In this document: piece by piece, positions 37,051-47,036 of the stretch
Layout of the letters: every line of letters starts with the position of its first letter
How positions within the stretch are numbered: the stretch's first letter is position 1
NCBI RefSeq assembly: GCF_000092045.1
Contig: NC_007761.1
Location: 127,001-191,000, forward strand
DNA from: Rhizobium etli CFN 42
GTDB taxonomy: Bacteria > Pseudomonadota > Alphaproteobacteria > Rhizobiales > Rhizobiaceae
Reading direction: 5' to 3'
DNA: 64,000 bases
Made by a program: the position numbers and the translations under genes
Notes under the pieces: model-generated
Seen by the model: the letters and a program-made list of their open reading frames with translations, nothing else
What the model was told of the DNA's origin: nothing
Databases searched by the model: none

Positions 37051-40050
37051 ATGAAAAAAGGCGATCACCTCTTCCTAGTCGATGGTTCCGGCTTCATCTT
37101 TCGGGCGTTTCACGCACTGCCGCCGCTGACGCGCAAATCGGACGGCCTGCCGGTCGGCGCCGTTTCCGGTTTCTGCAACATGCTGTGGAAGCTCTTGCGG
37201 GATGCGCGCAACACCGATGTCGGGGTAACACCGACCCATCTCGCCGTGATTTTCGATTATTCCGCAAAGACCTTTCGCAAGGATCTCTACGACGCCTATA
37301 AGGCGAATCGTTCGGCCCCGCCCGAAGAGCTCATTCCCCAATTCGGCCTCATCAGAGAGGCGACCCGCGCCTTCAACCTGCCCTGCATCGAGACCGAAGG
37401 CTTCGAGGCTGACGACATCATAGCCACCTATGCCCGCCAGGCCGAGGCGGCAGGTGCCGACGTCACCATCGTCTCCTCCGACAAGGATCTGATGCAGCTC
37501 GTCACTCCCAATGTCCACATGTACGACAGCATGAAGGACAAACAGATCGGCATTCCCGATGTCGTCGAGAAATGGGGCGTGCCGCCGGAAAAGATGATCG
37601 ACCTGCAGGCGATGACCGGCGATTCCGTCGACAACGTTCCAGGCATTCCCGGCATCGGCCCTAAAACCGCCGCCCAGCTGCTTGAGGAATACGGCGACCT
37701 CGACACGCTGCTCGAACGCGCCACCGAGATCAAGCAGGTCAAGCGTCGCGAGACGATCCTTGCCAATGTCGAAATGGCCAAGCTCTCGCGCGACCTCGTC
37801 CGCCTGCGCACCGACGTGCCGCTCGATCTCGATCTCGACGCGCTGGTGCTGGAACCGCAGAACGGCCCAAAGCTGATCGGTTTCCTCAAGACGATGGAAT
37901 TCACCTCGTTGACGCGCCGCGTCGCCGAAGTCTGCGATTGCGATGCGAGCGTCATCGAACCGGCGGTCGTTCCCATCGAATGGGGCGCGGCTGCCCATGG
38001 TCCGGATCTCGATGCCGCCGAGCCGGAGCCGGTTGCCGGCGGCATCCCCGACGTTTCGGGCGAATCGGTGCCCGTGCCGTCGCGTGCAAAGGCGAAGCCC
38101 GGCGTCGAAGGCGCTTTTTCGCCCGCCGATCTTGCCAAGGCGCGGGCCGAGGCTTTTGCGACGCTGCCCTTCGATCACTCGACCTATGAAACGATCCGCG
38201 ATCTGGCGACGCTCGACCGATGGATTGCCGCTGCGCGCGACACAGGGCTCATCGCTTTCGATACGGAGACCACGTCACTGGATGCGATGCAGGCCGAGCT
38301 TGTCGGCTTTGCGATGGCGATCGCCGACAATGTCGCCGATCCCACCGGCACCAAGATCCGTGCCGCCTATGTGCCGCTCGCCCATAAGGACGGCGTTGGC
38401 GATCTGCTCGGCGGCGGCCTTGCCGAAAACCAGATCCCCATGCGCGATGCCTTGCCGCGGCTGAAGGCATTGCTGGAGGACGAATCGGTTCTCAAGGTCG
38501 CCCAGAACCTGAAATACGACTACCTCCTGATGAAGCGCTACGGCGTCGAGACGAAGAGCTTCGACGACACGATGCTGATCTCCTATGTCCTCGACGCCGG
38601 CACCGGCGCCCATGGCATGGACCCGCTCTCGGAAAAATTCCTCGGCCATACGCCGATCCCCTACAAGGATGTCGCTGGCAGCGGCAAAGCGAACATCACC
38701 TTCGATCTGGTCGACATCGATCGCGCCACCCATTATGCCGCCGAAGATGCCGATGTGACGCTGCGCCTCTGGCTCGTCCTGAAGCCGCGGCTGGCGGCGG
38801 CAGGGCTGACCAGCGTCTATGAGCGGCTGGAGCGGCCGCTGCTGCCGGTGCTGGCGCGCATGGAAGCGCGCGGCATCACCGTCGATCGGCAGATCCTGTC
38901 GCGCCTGTCCGGTGAACTGGCCCAGGGTGCGGCGCGCCTGGAAGACGAGATCTACACGCTGGCTGGCGAACGGTTCAACATCGGCTCACCGAAGCAGCTC
39001 GGCGATATCCTGTTCGGCAAAATGGGCCTTGCCGGTGGCAGCAAGACGAAAACCGGACAATGGTCGACCTCCGCCTCCGTGCTTGAGGATCTCGCCGCCG
39101 CCGGCTTCGAGCTGCCCCGCAAGATTGTCGACTGGCGCCAGCTCACCAAGCTGAAATCCACCTATACCGACGCGCTTCCGGGCTATGTCCATCCGGAAAC
39201 CAGGCGGGTCCACACCTCCTATTCGCTGGCTTCGACGACCACGGGGCGCCTGTCCTCGTCCGAACCGAACCTGCAGAACATTCCGGTGCGCACCGCAGAA
39301 GGCCGCAAGATCCGCACCGCCTTCATCTCGACGCCGGGTCACAAGCTGATCTCTGCCGACTACAGTCAGATCGAATTGCGGGTGCTTGCCCATGTGGCCG
39401 AGATCCCGCAGCTGACCAAAGCCTTCGAGGATGGCGTCGACATTCACGCCATGACCGCGTCGGAAATGTTCGGCGTGCCGGTCGAAGGCATGCCGGGTGA
39501 AGTTCGCCGCCGCGCCAAGGCAATCAATTTCGGCATCATCTACGGCATCTCCGCTTTCGGTCTCGCCAACCAGCTTTCGATCGAGCGCTCGGAAGCCGGC
39601 GACTACATCAAGAAATATTTCGAGCGCTTCCCCGGGATCCGCGACTATATGGAAAGCCGCAAGGCGATGGCCCGCGACAAGGGTTATGTCGAAACGATCT
39701 TCGGCCGCCGCATCAACTATCCGGAAATCCGCTCTTCCAACCCTTCGGTGCGCGCCTTCAACGAACGGGCGGCGATCAACGCGCCGATCCAGGGTTCCGC
39801 GGCCGACGTCATCCGCCGGGCGATGATCAAGATGGAGCCCGCGCTCGCCGAAGCCGGTCTTGCCGAGCGTGTGCGCATGCTGCTGCAGGTGCATGACGAA
39901 CTGATTTTCGAGGTCGAGGACGAGGATGTCGAAAAGGCGATGCCGATCATCGTCTCGGTTATGGAAAACGCCACGATGCCGGCGCTCGAAATGCGCGTGC
40001 CGCTCAAGGTCGATGCGCGCGCCGCCACCAATTGGGACGAGGCGCATTAA
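37051..40050 (+). CDS. polA: DNA polymerase I
   Basis: 999 residues. The 5'-nuclease domain (1-290) has EGFEADDIIATYARQAEAAG and IPGIGPKTAAQLLEEYG. A 3'-5' exonuclease domain (about 385-590) keeps FDTETTSLD. The polymerase domain has YSLASTTTGRLSSSEPNLQN, motif A SADYSQIELRVLAHV, the O-helix RRRAKAINFGIIYGIS and motif C LQVHDELIFEVE. It removes RNA primers and fills gaps. The ATG at 37051 has no clear ribosome-binding site. Confidence 0.98.
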   Translation: MKKGDHLFLVDGSGFIFRAFHALPPLTRKSDGLPVGAVSGFCNMLWKLLRDARNTDVGVTPTHLAVIFDYSAKTFRKDLYDAYKANRSAPPEELIPQFGLIREATRAFNLPCIETEGFEADDIIATYARQAEAAGADVTIVSSDKDLMQLVTPNVHMYDSMKDKQIGIPDVVEKWGVPPEKMIDLQAMTGDSVDNVPGIPGIGPKTAAQLLEEYGDLDTLLERATEIKQVKRRETILANVEMAKLSRDLVRLRTDVPLDLDLDALVLEPQNGPKLIGFLKTMEFTSLTRRVAEVCDCDASVIEPAVVPIEWGAAAHGPDLDAAEPEPVAGGIPDVSGESVPVPSRAKAKPGVEGAFSPADLAKARAEAFATLPFDHSTYETIRDLATLDRWIAAARDTGLIAFDTETTSLDAMQAELVGFAMAIADNVADPTGTKIRAAYVPLAHKDGVGDLLGGGLAENQIPMRDALPRLKALLEDESVLKVAQNLKYDYLLMKRYGVETKSFDDTMLISYVLDAGTGAHGMDPLSEKFLGHTPIPYKDVAGSGKANITFDLVDIDRATHYAAEDADVTLRLWLVLKPRLAAAGLTSVYERLERPLLPVLARMEARGITVDRQILSRLSGELAQGAARLEDEIYTLAGERFNIGSPKQLGDILFGKMGLAGGSKTKTGQWSTSASVLEDLAAAGFELPRKIVDWRQLTKLKSTYTDALPGYVHPETRRVHTSYSLASTTTGRLSSSEPNLQNIPVRTAEGRKIRTAFISTPGHKLISADYSQIELRVLAHVAEIPQLTKAFEDGVDIHAMTASEMFGVPVEGMPGEVRRRAKAINFGIIYGISAFGLANQLSIERSEAGDYIKKYFERFPGIRDYMESRKAMARDKGYVETIFGRRINYPEIRSSNPSVRAFNERAAINAPIQGSAADVIRRAMIKMEPALAEAGLAERVRMLLQVHDELIFEVEDEDVEKAMPIIVSVMENATMPALEMRVPLKVDARAATNWDEAH

Positions 40051-40218
40051 CCGCCTTCCCAAAACGAAAAAGATTTTCCGCTTTCCTAACTCATTGAGAT
40101 CACGATCATATATTTCCCTGGGCTGTGTCGGAACGATACGGCTGGAAGGAACTTATTAACCTTCCTTTTCTATCCCGGTGGGGTCGTAATTTGTTAGGCA
40201 TGAGTGAGTAGCGGACGC

Positions 40219-42546
40219 ATGCGTTTTCCCAGAACCAATTTGACGGATGCCGCAGATTTTTCCAGCGGCATTGAAACGGAGCTTCCGGAGGAAAATCCAG
40301 GCGAGAGGCCGCCGGCGCCGATCTGGCAGAGCAACTTCTCGCTCGCGCCGAATGTTCGCTTCACCCGCACGCCCGAAACTCTGATCAGCCGCCGCCGCCC
40401 GTCGAACGAGTCCATTCGCAGCGAACCGGAAGCGGAACAACAGGCGATACGGATAGAACCGGTCGCAGTCGACGTGCCGTTCGACATTTACCTGCCGGAG
40501 CCCGAACCTGCCGTAGCGCAGGCGGAGATCGAGACGCTGCAGCCGCCGACCGCCGCGGCGGAGGCGCCTACCCTGCGCGTCGCTTCCGAACTGTCTTCGA
40601 TTTCCGATTTTGCCTTCTGGGAAGTCATGGCCTTCGAGGAGGGCGAACCGGTACGCGCGCCCTCGATCATTCTTCCGAAGATCGAGACCGCGCCCGAATC
40701 AATCACCTCGCTGTTTCGCGTCATGGAATGGCGTCCGGGCGCGCTGAAACCCGCTCAGGCGGCATCCCGACCGGTTCAGCCACTGGCTGCAACGCCCGCG
40801 CCGGTAGCTTCGCGCCCGCCGCCGGCGATTTCCCTGGAAAGGCCCGTCCGTATCCGCGAGGCGGCGACTGCGCCGGGGCCGCAGGTAGCGCCCCAGACTG
40901 CGCCGATGCCTCAGGTCACGCCGGTGCCTCAGGCCGCCCCCGTGCCTCGGCCGACGCCCCCGGTCGCCGCAGTCCTGCCGTCGCCGCGCCTTGCGGCGAG
41001 GCCGGAGAAGATCGATGCATCGGGTTATGAATTCCCGCCGCGCGCTCTTTTGCAGGAGCCGCCTGAACGTCTCGGCGAGATCATGTCGCAGGAGACGCTG
41101 GAGCAGAATGCCGGTCTTCTGGAAAGTGTGCTTGAGGATTTCGGAATCAAGGGCGAGATCATTCATGTCCGCCCCGGCCCTGTTGTCACCCTCTATGAAT
41201 TCGAGCCGGCGCCCGGCGTGAAGTCGTCGCGCGTCATCGGCTTGGCCGATGATATCGCCCGCTCGATGTCGGCGCTTTCGGCCCGGGTCGCCGTGGTTCC
41301 CGGCCGCAATGTCATCGGCATCGAGCTGCCGAACGTCACCCGTGAAACAGTTTATTTCCGCGAGATGATCGAGAGCCAGGATTTCGACAAGAGCGGCTAC
41401 AAGCTGGCGCTCGGCTTGGGCAAGACCATCGGCGGCGAGCCCGTGATCGCCGAGCTCGCCAAGATGCCGCATCTGCTCGTCGCCGGCACCACAGGCTCGG
41501 GCAAATCGGTCGCCATCAATACGATGATCCTGTCGCTGCTCTACCGCATGACGCCGGAACAGTGCCGGCTGATCATGGTAGACCCGAAGATGCTCGAACT
41601 CTCCGTCTATGACGGCATTCCCCATCTGCTGACGCCCGTCGTCACCGATCCGAAGAAGGCGGTCATGGCGTTGAAATGGGCAGTTCGCGAGATGGAGGAG
41701 CGTTATCGCAAGATGTCACGCCTCGGCGTGCGCAACATCGACGGCTATAACGGCCGCGTTTCCCAGGCACGCGAAAAAGGCGAGACCATCCACATCATGG
41801 TCCAGACCGGCTTCGACAAGGGAACCGGTGCGCCGATCGAAGAGCAGCAGGAGCTGGATCTTGCGCCGATGCCCTATATCGTCGTCATCGTCGACGAAAT
41901 GGCCGACCTGATGATGGTCGCCGGTAAAGAGATCGAGGGTGCGATCCAGCGTCTGGCGCAGATGGCGCGTGCCGCCGGCATTCACCTGATCATGGCGACT
42001 CAGCGCCCCTCGGTCGATGTCATTACCGGCACGATCAAGGCGAATTTCCCGACCCGAATTTCCTTCCAGGTCACCTCGAAGATCGACAGCCGTACCATCC
42101 TCGGCGAACAGGGCGCCGAACAGTTGCTCGGCCAGGGCGACATGCTGCATATGCAGGGCGGCGGACGCATCGCCCGCGTCCACGGTCCCTTCGTCTCCGA
42201 TGCCGAAGTGGAGAAAGTCGTTGCGCATCTCAAGACGCAGGGTCGCCCCGAATATCTCGACACCGTGACCGCCGACGAGGAGGAAGAGCCGGAAGAGGAG
42301 GACGCCGGCGCCGTTTTCGACAAGAGCGCCATGGCCTCCGAGGATGGCAACGAGCTTTACGAGCAGGCGGTCAAGGTCGTCATGCGCGACAAGAAGTGCT
42401 CGACCTCCTACATCCAGCGCCGCCTCGGCATCGGCTATAACCGCGCCGCTTCACTGGTCGAGCGCATGGAGAAGGAAGGTCTCGTCGGGCCGGCAAATCA
42501 TGTCGGCAAGCGCGAAATCATCTCCGGGCGGGGCGACGGCGACTGA
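40219..42546 (+). CDS. ftsK: FtsK/SpoIIIE-type DNA translocase lacking membrane domain
   Basis: About 775 residues from the ATG at 40219; a GTG at 40204 is also possible. There is no hydrophobic segment: the first 270 residues are a soluble Pro/Ala/Gln-rich linker, whereas canonical FtsK has four N-terminal membrane helices. The alpha/beta motor has Walker [21 protein letters not shown] and Walker [15 protein letters not shown]. The gamma winged-helix ([20 protein letters not shown]) should read KOPS sequences. It probably pumps DNA during segregation or dimer resolution, perhaps as a second FtsK beside a full-length copy elsewhere. Confidence 0.93.
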   Translation: MRFPRTNLTDAADFSSGIETELPEENPGERPPAPIWQSNFSLAPNVRFTRTPETLISRRRPSNESIRSEPEAEQQAIRIEPVAVDVPFDIYLPEPEPAVAQAEIETLQPPTAAAEAPTLRVASELSSISDFAFWEVMAFEEGEPVRAPSIILPKIETAPESITSLFRVMEWRPGALKPAQAASRPVQPLAATPAPVASRPPPAISLERPVRIREAATAPGPQVAPQTAPMPQVTPVPQAAPVPRPTPPVAAVLPSPRLAARPEKIDASGYEFPPRALLQEPPERLGEIMSQETLEQNAGLLESVLEDFGIKGEIIHVRPGPVVTLYEFEPAPGVKSSRVIGLADDIARSMSALSARVAVVPGRNVIGIELPNVTRETVYFREMIESQDFDKSGYKLALGLGKTIGGEPVIAELAKMPHLLVAGTTGSGKSVAINTMILSLLYRMTPEQCRLIMVDPKMLELSVYDGIPHLLTPVVTDPKKAVMALKWAVREMEERYRKMSRLGVRNIDGYNGRVSQAREKGETIHIMVQTGFDKGTGAPIEEQQELDLAPMPYIVVIVDEMADLMMVAGKEIEGAIQRLAQMARAAGIHLIMATQRPSVDVITGTIKANFPTRISFQVTSKIDSRTILGEQGAEQLLGQGDMLHMQGGGRIARVHGPFVSDAEVEKVVAHLKTQGRPEYLDTVTADEEEEPEEEDAGAVFDKSAMASEDGNELYEQAVKVVMRDKKCSTSYIQRRLGIGYNRAASLVERMEKEGLVGPANHVGKREIISGRGDGD

Positions 42547-42579
42547 TTGACGACGACCGAATTGCCAACGGCTTCGGTC

Positions 42580-43086
42580 TCATCTTCTCAACATGGCCAA
42601 CCTTACCGTTTCACTGACGAAGGCTGATTTTCCGCCGGTATAGAAATCCCAATGGCCGTCTGCCTCCGCGGCCAGCCGGCGCTTCAGGTCGACATAGGCG
42701 TTGGCTCTGTCGGGATGATCTCTGAGATAATCGCGAAACAGGAGGCGTTCCTGATGCGCACGATTGTCGGGACCGCAAAGATAGAGCCTGAACCCGTAAC
42801 ACTCGCGATTCCGGGTAAAGACCCAGCGACCGTCTCCATGAGGGTCGCCGTGGAAGATGAATTCGGCGGCGCGTATTAATTCGATTGCTGGCGGTAGCGC
42901 TTTATCGGATGTTGCAACGACATCGAAATCGATCTTCGGCTTGGCCGCAAGACCAGGCACCGATGTACTGCCGATATGATCGACGGACAGCACGAGATCA
43001 CCGAGCGAAGTGGCGACTTCGGCGCTGATTTCGGCAAAGAGCAGCGGCCAGGAAGGGTCGTAATCGACGACTTTGATGGCGCGCAT
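42580..43086 (-). CDS. GrpB/UPF0157 family protein (nucleotidyltransferase-like)
   Basis: 168 residues. The family blocks are visible: VDYDPSWPLLFAEISAEVA, VDHIGSTSVPGLAAKPKID (the Gly-Ser of the nucleotidyltransferase loop), and YLCGPDNRAHQERLLFRDYL with HPDRANAYVDLKR. The biochemical role of the family is poorly defined. It lies 9 bases after phnN on the same strand and may simply be at the tail of the phosphonate operon. Confidence 0.9.
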   Translation of the reverse strand: MRAIKVVDYDPSWPLLFAEISAEVATSLGDLVLSVDHIGSTSVPGLAAKPKIDFDVVATSDKALPPAIELIRAAEFIFHGDPHGDGRWVFTRNRECYGFRLYLCGPDNRAHQERLLFRDYLRDHPDRANAYVDLKRRLAAEADGHWDFYTGGKSAFVSETVRLAMLRR

Positions 43087-43095
43087 CCTGCCTCT

Positions 43096-43701
43096 CTACT
43101 GTGGTCGCGGCACTTCGGCCAGCAATCCTTCCAGGATCGCGATCATCTTCTGCTCGGCTTCTTCGAGCGAGCCGCTATTGTCGAGCTCCGTCACGTCATA
43201 GTCGCCACGCACGGTCAGCGGCCCGCGGGCGAGCCTGGCCATGATGTCCTCATGTGTCTCGCGGCCGCGCGCTTCCAGCCGGCTGGCGAGCACTTCGGGG
43301 CGGGCCGTGACATTGATGACCTTCAGCCGCGGGAAAGCGGCCTGGAAGCGGTGAAGCGCCGAGCGCGAGCCGTTGGCCACGACGACGTGGCCTCGCGACA
43401 GCGCCACCGAAACTTCGGCCGGAATGCCGTATCTCAGGCCATGCGCTTCCCACCAGACCGCGAAAGAGCCTGACTGCTCCATGGCGGCAAAGCCTTCGAG
43501 GGAGACGGAAAGATGATCCTCGCCGCCGGCATTACGGTGGCGGGTGATGACCCGGCGGGCGAAATGCACGTTGTCGCGGCCAGAAAAACGCCGCGCAGCG
43601 AGGTTCATCAGCGTGTCCTTGCCGGCGCCGCTCGGCCCGACGACCACGACCATGATGCCGCGCTCGGCTCCTGCTGCCGCGTGGGGTTCGTGCGGCGTCA
43701 T
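43096..43701 (-). CDS. phnN: Ribose 1,5-bisphosphokinase PhnN
   Basis: 201 residues with a P-loop VVVGPSGAGKDTLMNLAARR and a guanylate-kinase-like core (RRVITRHRNAGGEDH, LSVSLEGFAAMEQSGSFAVW). It phosphorylates ribose 1,5-bisphosphate to PRPP, the last step of the C-P lyase pathway. Its start overlaps the phnM stop as ATGA (43698-43701), so the two are translationally coupled. Confidence 0.95.
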   Translation of the reverse strand: MTPHEPHAAAGAERGIMVVVVGPSGAGKDTLMNLAARRFSGRDNVHFARRVITRHRNAGGEDHLSVSLEGFAAMEQSGSFAVWWEAHGLRYGIPAEVSVALSRGHVVVANGSRSALHRFQAAFPRLKVINVTARPEVLASRLEARGRETHEDIMARLARGPLTVRGDYDVTELDNSGSLEEAEQKMIAILEGLLAEVPRPQ

Positions 43702-44837
43702 GCGACACGGCGTCCCTGGCGCCAGACGGAGCGTGTCACCGGCACGCCGTGCGAGCGGTGGACACGGACGAGATCGGCCCGCAGCCCGGTCGCGATCCGG
43801 CCGCGATCGTCGAGGCTGACGGTGCGGGCAGGCGTCGACGTCACCATCGCGATCGCTTTCGCAAGGGTGATGCTCTCCACCTCGTCGGCAAGGATGAAGG
43901 GTGCATGCAGCAGGCTGAGCGGCACGTAGTCGGAGGACAGCACGTCGAGCACGCCCATTTCGGCGAGATCGCGGGCGGCGATATTACCGGAATGGGATTT
44001 GCCGCGCACGATGTTCGGCGCGCCCATCAGCACGCTCATGCCGTGCTCGTGCGATGCCCGGGCGGCATCGAAGCTGGTTGGAAACTCGGCAAGGCGCACG
44101 CCATTGTCGATCGCCTCGTCGACATGAGAGAGCGTGGCGTCGTCATGGCTTGCGACCGTGATGCCGCGCTCGGCGCACGCCTTGGCGATGGCGTTTCGAT
44201 GGGGCGTCGAATTGCGTGCCGATTCCGCCTGGCGCTTGGCGACGAAACGGGCAAAGGCCTCGTCGCTCAGGCCCCGCTTCTTTTGGTAGTAGAAGATATA
44301 TTGATCCATCGTCTGGAATTGCCGCTGGCCGGGCGCATGATCCATCAGCGAGACCAGCCGCACGTGCGGATCGTTTTCGAAATCGGCGAAATGTTCGAGC
44401 ACGTTGTCGGCCGAAACCTCGCAGCGAAGATGGATGAGGTGCTCGGCGCGCAGCCGGCCTTCCTTCTCCGCCGATTGAATGGCGTCGGCCATCTCGCGCA
44501 TCTCGCCATGTTCGAAACCGCCGTCCTCGTCCGCGCCCATGCGCAGGCAGTCGAACACCGTCGTGATGCCCGATGTGACGATCTGGGCGTCATGCGCCTG
44601 GACGGCAGCCGTCTTGTGCCAGCGGATGCCCGGGCGCGGCTGGTAATGGCCTTCGAGATGGTCGGTATGCAGTTCGACGAGGCCGGGAATGATGTAATCG
44701 CCCTCGAAATCTTCCCCGGCTACCGAATTGCCTTCGGAGATATCGGCGATCTTGCCGTCGCGGATGAGGATCGATCCTGAAAGGATGTCGTCCTCGAGAA
44801 CGATGCGGGCGTTGGAAAAGACGGTCTCTTTGCTCAT
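43698..44837 (-). CDS. phnM: Alpha-D-ribose 1-methylphosphonate 5-triphosphate diphosphatase PhnM
   Basis: 379 residues of the amidohydrolase superfamily. Metal ligands appear in the IIPGLVELHTDHLEGHYQPR segment (HxDH), LRCEVSADN, ASHDDATLSHV and SSDYVPLSLL. It releases pyrophosphate from the PhnGHIL product, giving the 5-phosphoribosyl 1-phosphonate substrate of PhnJ. It is 12 bases after the DUF1045 gene and overlaps phnN. Confidence 0.96.
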   Translation of the reverse strand: MSKETVFSNARIVLEDDILSGSILIRDGKIADISEGNSVAGEDFEGDYIIPGLVELHTDHLEGHYQPRPGIRWHKTAAVQAHDAQIVTSGITTVFDCLRMGADEDGGFEHGEMREMADAIQSAEKEGRLRAEHLIHLRCEVSADNVLEHFADFENDPHVRLVSLMDHAPGQRQFQTMDQYIFYYQKKRGLSDEAFARFVAKRQAESARNSTPHRNAIAKACAERGITVASHDDATLSHVDEAIDNGVRLAEFPTSFDAARASHEHGMSVLMGAPNIVRGKSHSGNIAARDLAEMGVLDVLSSDYVPLSLLHAPFILADEVESITLAKAIAMVTSTPARTVSLDDRGRIATGLRADLVRVHRSHGVPVTRSVWRQGRRVA

Positions 44838-44849
44838 ATCGTCGATCTT

Positions 44850-45545
44850 TCAGCTTTTGGCGCCGGAAAGCGGCAGCCAGGAATGAACTTTGAACGGGGC
44901 GCCGCGCGTCTCCTCGATGAAGACGGCGAGGCCGGAAATCGAAAGCGGCCGGCCGATGAAACCGGCAAAACGCTCCGCCAGGATCGTTTTCATCGTCTCG
45001 GTACGTGTCTCCGGCACCTGGCCGCTCAGTGTCATGTGGAAACCGAAATCCTCCATGACGTAAGGATAGCCCCAGCGCTGCAGATTGGCGCGCTGGCTGT
45101 CGCTGAGCCTCTCCGGATTGCGGCGCGCGACATCGACCTCGGAAAGCGTTGCGCGGAACGGCTCGAAGGACTTTACCACCTTCGCTGCGAAATCCTGAAG
45201 AGGTTGATGAAGAGAAGCCGGAACAAGGGCAAAAAAACGACCGAGCTGACCGAGCACGAGCTGGGGTATCTCGAAGGCCGGCGTCCGGGCGGCAAACTCC
45301 TCGGCGAAAGCCATGAGATCCCTTTCGGTGACGGAAGCGGCAAGCGAAAACGGCGCCTTGATCGTCGCGTGAAAGCCGTAGCGGCGTGGGTCGGCGGTCA
45401 GCTCGAACTGCTCTGCCGCACTCAGCGTCTCATGTTCGGATGCAGGATAGGTGTCGCCGGTGAAAGCATCGCGACCGAGCCAGAGCGAAGCCGCGCCGGT
45501 CAGAGGATCATCCTTCGGCGGCGAGAAATAGAGAGCGTAGCGCAA
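44850..45545 (-). CDS. Phosphonate-metabolism DUF1045 protein, predicted 2H phosphoesterase
   Basis: 231 residues from the TTG at 45545, with AGGA 8 bases upstream, giving the family's usual LRYALYFSPPKDDPL start; an ATG at 45611 would add 22 unlikely residues. Two HxT motifs are separated by about 105 residues (GFHATIKAPFSLA and GFHMTLSGQV), the signature of 2H phosphoesterases that open 2',3'- or 1,2-cyclic phosphates. The gene lies between phnE2 and phnM in a C-P lyase locus without phnP, so it may open the ring of 5-phosphoribosyl 1,2-cyclic phosphate. This role is inferred, not shown. Confidence 0.9.
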   Translation of the reverse strand: MRYALYFSPPKDDPLTGAASLWLGRDAFTGDTYPASEHETLSAAEQFELTADPRRYGFHATIKAPFSLAASVTERDLMAFAEEFAARTPAFEIPQLVLGQLGRFFALVPASLHQPLQDFAAKVVKSFEPFRATLSEVDVARRNPERLSDSQRANLQRWGYPYVMEDFGFHMTLSGQVPETRTETMKTILAERFAGFIGRPLSISGLAVFIEETRGAPFKVHSWLPLSGAKS

Positions 45546-45685
45546 GGCTTTTATCCTGGGGATCGTCGAAACGGGGAGGGCAATGTGCAGTGATTTGGCG
45601 GCGAACCGCAAGCAGGCTCCCGGCTAAAAGATTTCCGTGACAGAATGATGATGCCGGCAGCGCCGCCATCGCCTTCATCGAGCGC

Positions 45686-47029
45686 TCAGTGCGTCTTCGC
45701 GCCCATCAACCGGTGGCGCAGCGCGTTCGAAGCGCCGTCGAACAGGAAGACGACGATCAGGATCAGAATGACCATATAGGCGACGTTTTCCCAGTTGGCG
45801 TTGGTGCGCATCGCCTCCCAGAGTTTGAGGCCGATACCGCCTGCGCCGACGGCGCCGATGATGGTGGCGCCGCGCACGTTCGATTCCCACTGGTAAAGCG
45901 TCTGGCTGACGATGACGGGAATGATCTGCGGCATGATGCCGTAACGATGGACGAGCACCGTTTGGGCGCCGGTCGATGTGATGCCTTCCCGCGGCTTGTT
46001 GTCGATGTTCTCGAGCCCCTCGGAATAAAGCTTGCCGAGCGTGCCGGTCTCGGTAAGGAAGATCGCGCCGCTGCCGGCAAGCGGCCCGGGGCCGAAGGCG
46101 CGGGTCAGGAACAGCGCCCAGATCAGCATGTCGACCGAGCGCAGGAAATCGAACAAGCGTTTGAGAATCTGGTTCAGGAGGCGGTGCGGCGTGATGTTGC
46201 GCGCTGCCAGGAACGCGAGCGGGAAGGCGGCGAGCGCGCCGAGCAGCGTTCCGAGAAAGGCCATGACGATCGTCTGGAAAAGCTTGGTCCAGACGTCGCC
46301 ATGCTGCCATTCGCTGTTGTTCCAGATATCCTCTAAGGCCAGCGACAGGTTGGTCTGGTCGGGCTTGATGCGAGGGCCGGAGACAATGAGGCCGATGACT
46401 TCGCCGACCGGCTTGTCGAAGAAGGCGGATTGCGTGTCGAAGATGAAATTCGCCCAGCCGATAAAACGCTTGCGGACCTTCACGCGATCGAGGGAAATGC
46501 TGACGTCGCCGGCAAAGCCGAGATCCGCGAGCACATTGTCGTCATAGACGGTCATCCAGCTCGGCACCGGCCCGACCACTTTCGGCGCACCGCTCGAGAG
46601 TTCGATGGGGATGCTGACGCCATGGGCGGTCACGATCGTCTCGCTTTTCGAGACGGTGACGCTGCGGCTGGCGCCGCTGATCGAAACGGTAATGCTGCCG
46701 TCGGGGTTGTTGACCACCCAGTCCGGATGCGGATTATCGCCGAGCGGCGAGAAGCGGGGATAACGCACCTCGATCGAGCCGTCGTCCTGGATGCGGAAGT
46801 CCGGCTGAACATCGTAGCTCACCCATTGGCTGAGATAGATGCCGACGCGCTCCCAGTGGGCCTCGGCAAGAAGCTTTTGCAGGTCGAAGAACCAGACGGC
46901 GTAGAGGCCGTAGGCCAGCGTCGCAACGAGGATCATCAGCCCGCCGAAACGCTGGCGGAACGACCGGTGGAAATATTCCGGATAGCGCGCTTCGATCTCA
47001 TGCATGCGGTTTGCGTCGATCACCGTCAT
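45686..47029 (-). CDS. phnE2: Phosphonate ABC transporter permease PhnE2 (long form)
   Basis: 447 residues, about 150 more than a normal PhnE. One membrane helix (about 31-50) is followed by a predicted extracytoplasmic region of some 200 residues (50-255) rich in beta-strand-like sequence. Then comes the BPD permease domain: TKLFQTIVMAFLGTLLGALA, ENIDNKPREGITSTGAQTVL (EAA-like loop) and ATIIGAVGAGGIGLKLWEAM. It pairs with PhnE1, 7 bases upstream, to form the channel for PhnC/PhnD. The long extracytoplasmic region resembles PhoT-type permeases as I recall them. Confidence 0.93.
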   Translation of the reverse strand: MTVIDANRMHEIEARYPEYFHRSFRQRFGGLMILVATLAYGLYAVWFFDLQKLLAEAHWERVGIYLSQWVSYDVQPDFRIQDDGSIEVRYPRFSPLGDNPHPDWVVNNPDGSITVSISGASRSVTVSKSETIVTAHGVSIPIELSSGAPKVVGPVPSWMTVYDDNVLADLGFAGDVSISLDRVKVRKRFIGWANFIFDTQSAFFDKPVGEVIGLIVSGPRIKPDQTNLSLALEDIWNNSEWQHGDVWTKLFQTIVMAFLGTLLGALAAFPLAFLAARNITPHRLLNQILKRLFDFLRSVDMLIWALFLTRAFGPGPLAGSGAIFLTETGTLGKLYSEGLENIDNKPREGITSTGAQTVLVHRYGIMPQIIPVIVSQTLYQWESNVRGATIIGAVGAGGIGLKLWEAMRTNANWENVAYMVILILIVVFLFDGASNALRHRLMGAKTH

Positions 47030-47036
47030 GGCGGCC

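Noticed and set aside
42580..43086. GrpB-family gene as a functional part of the phosphonate pathway
   Set aside because: Only proximity to phnN supports it; no chemistry of the pathway needs it.
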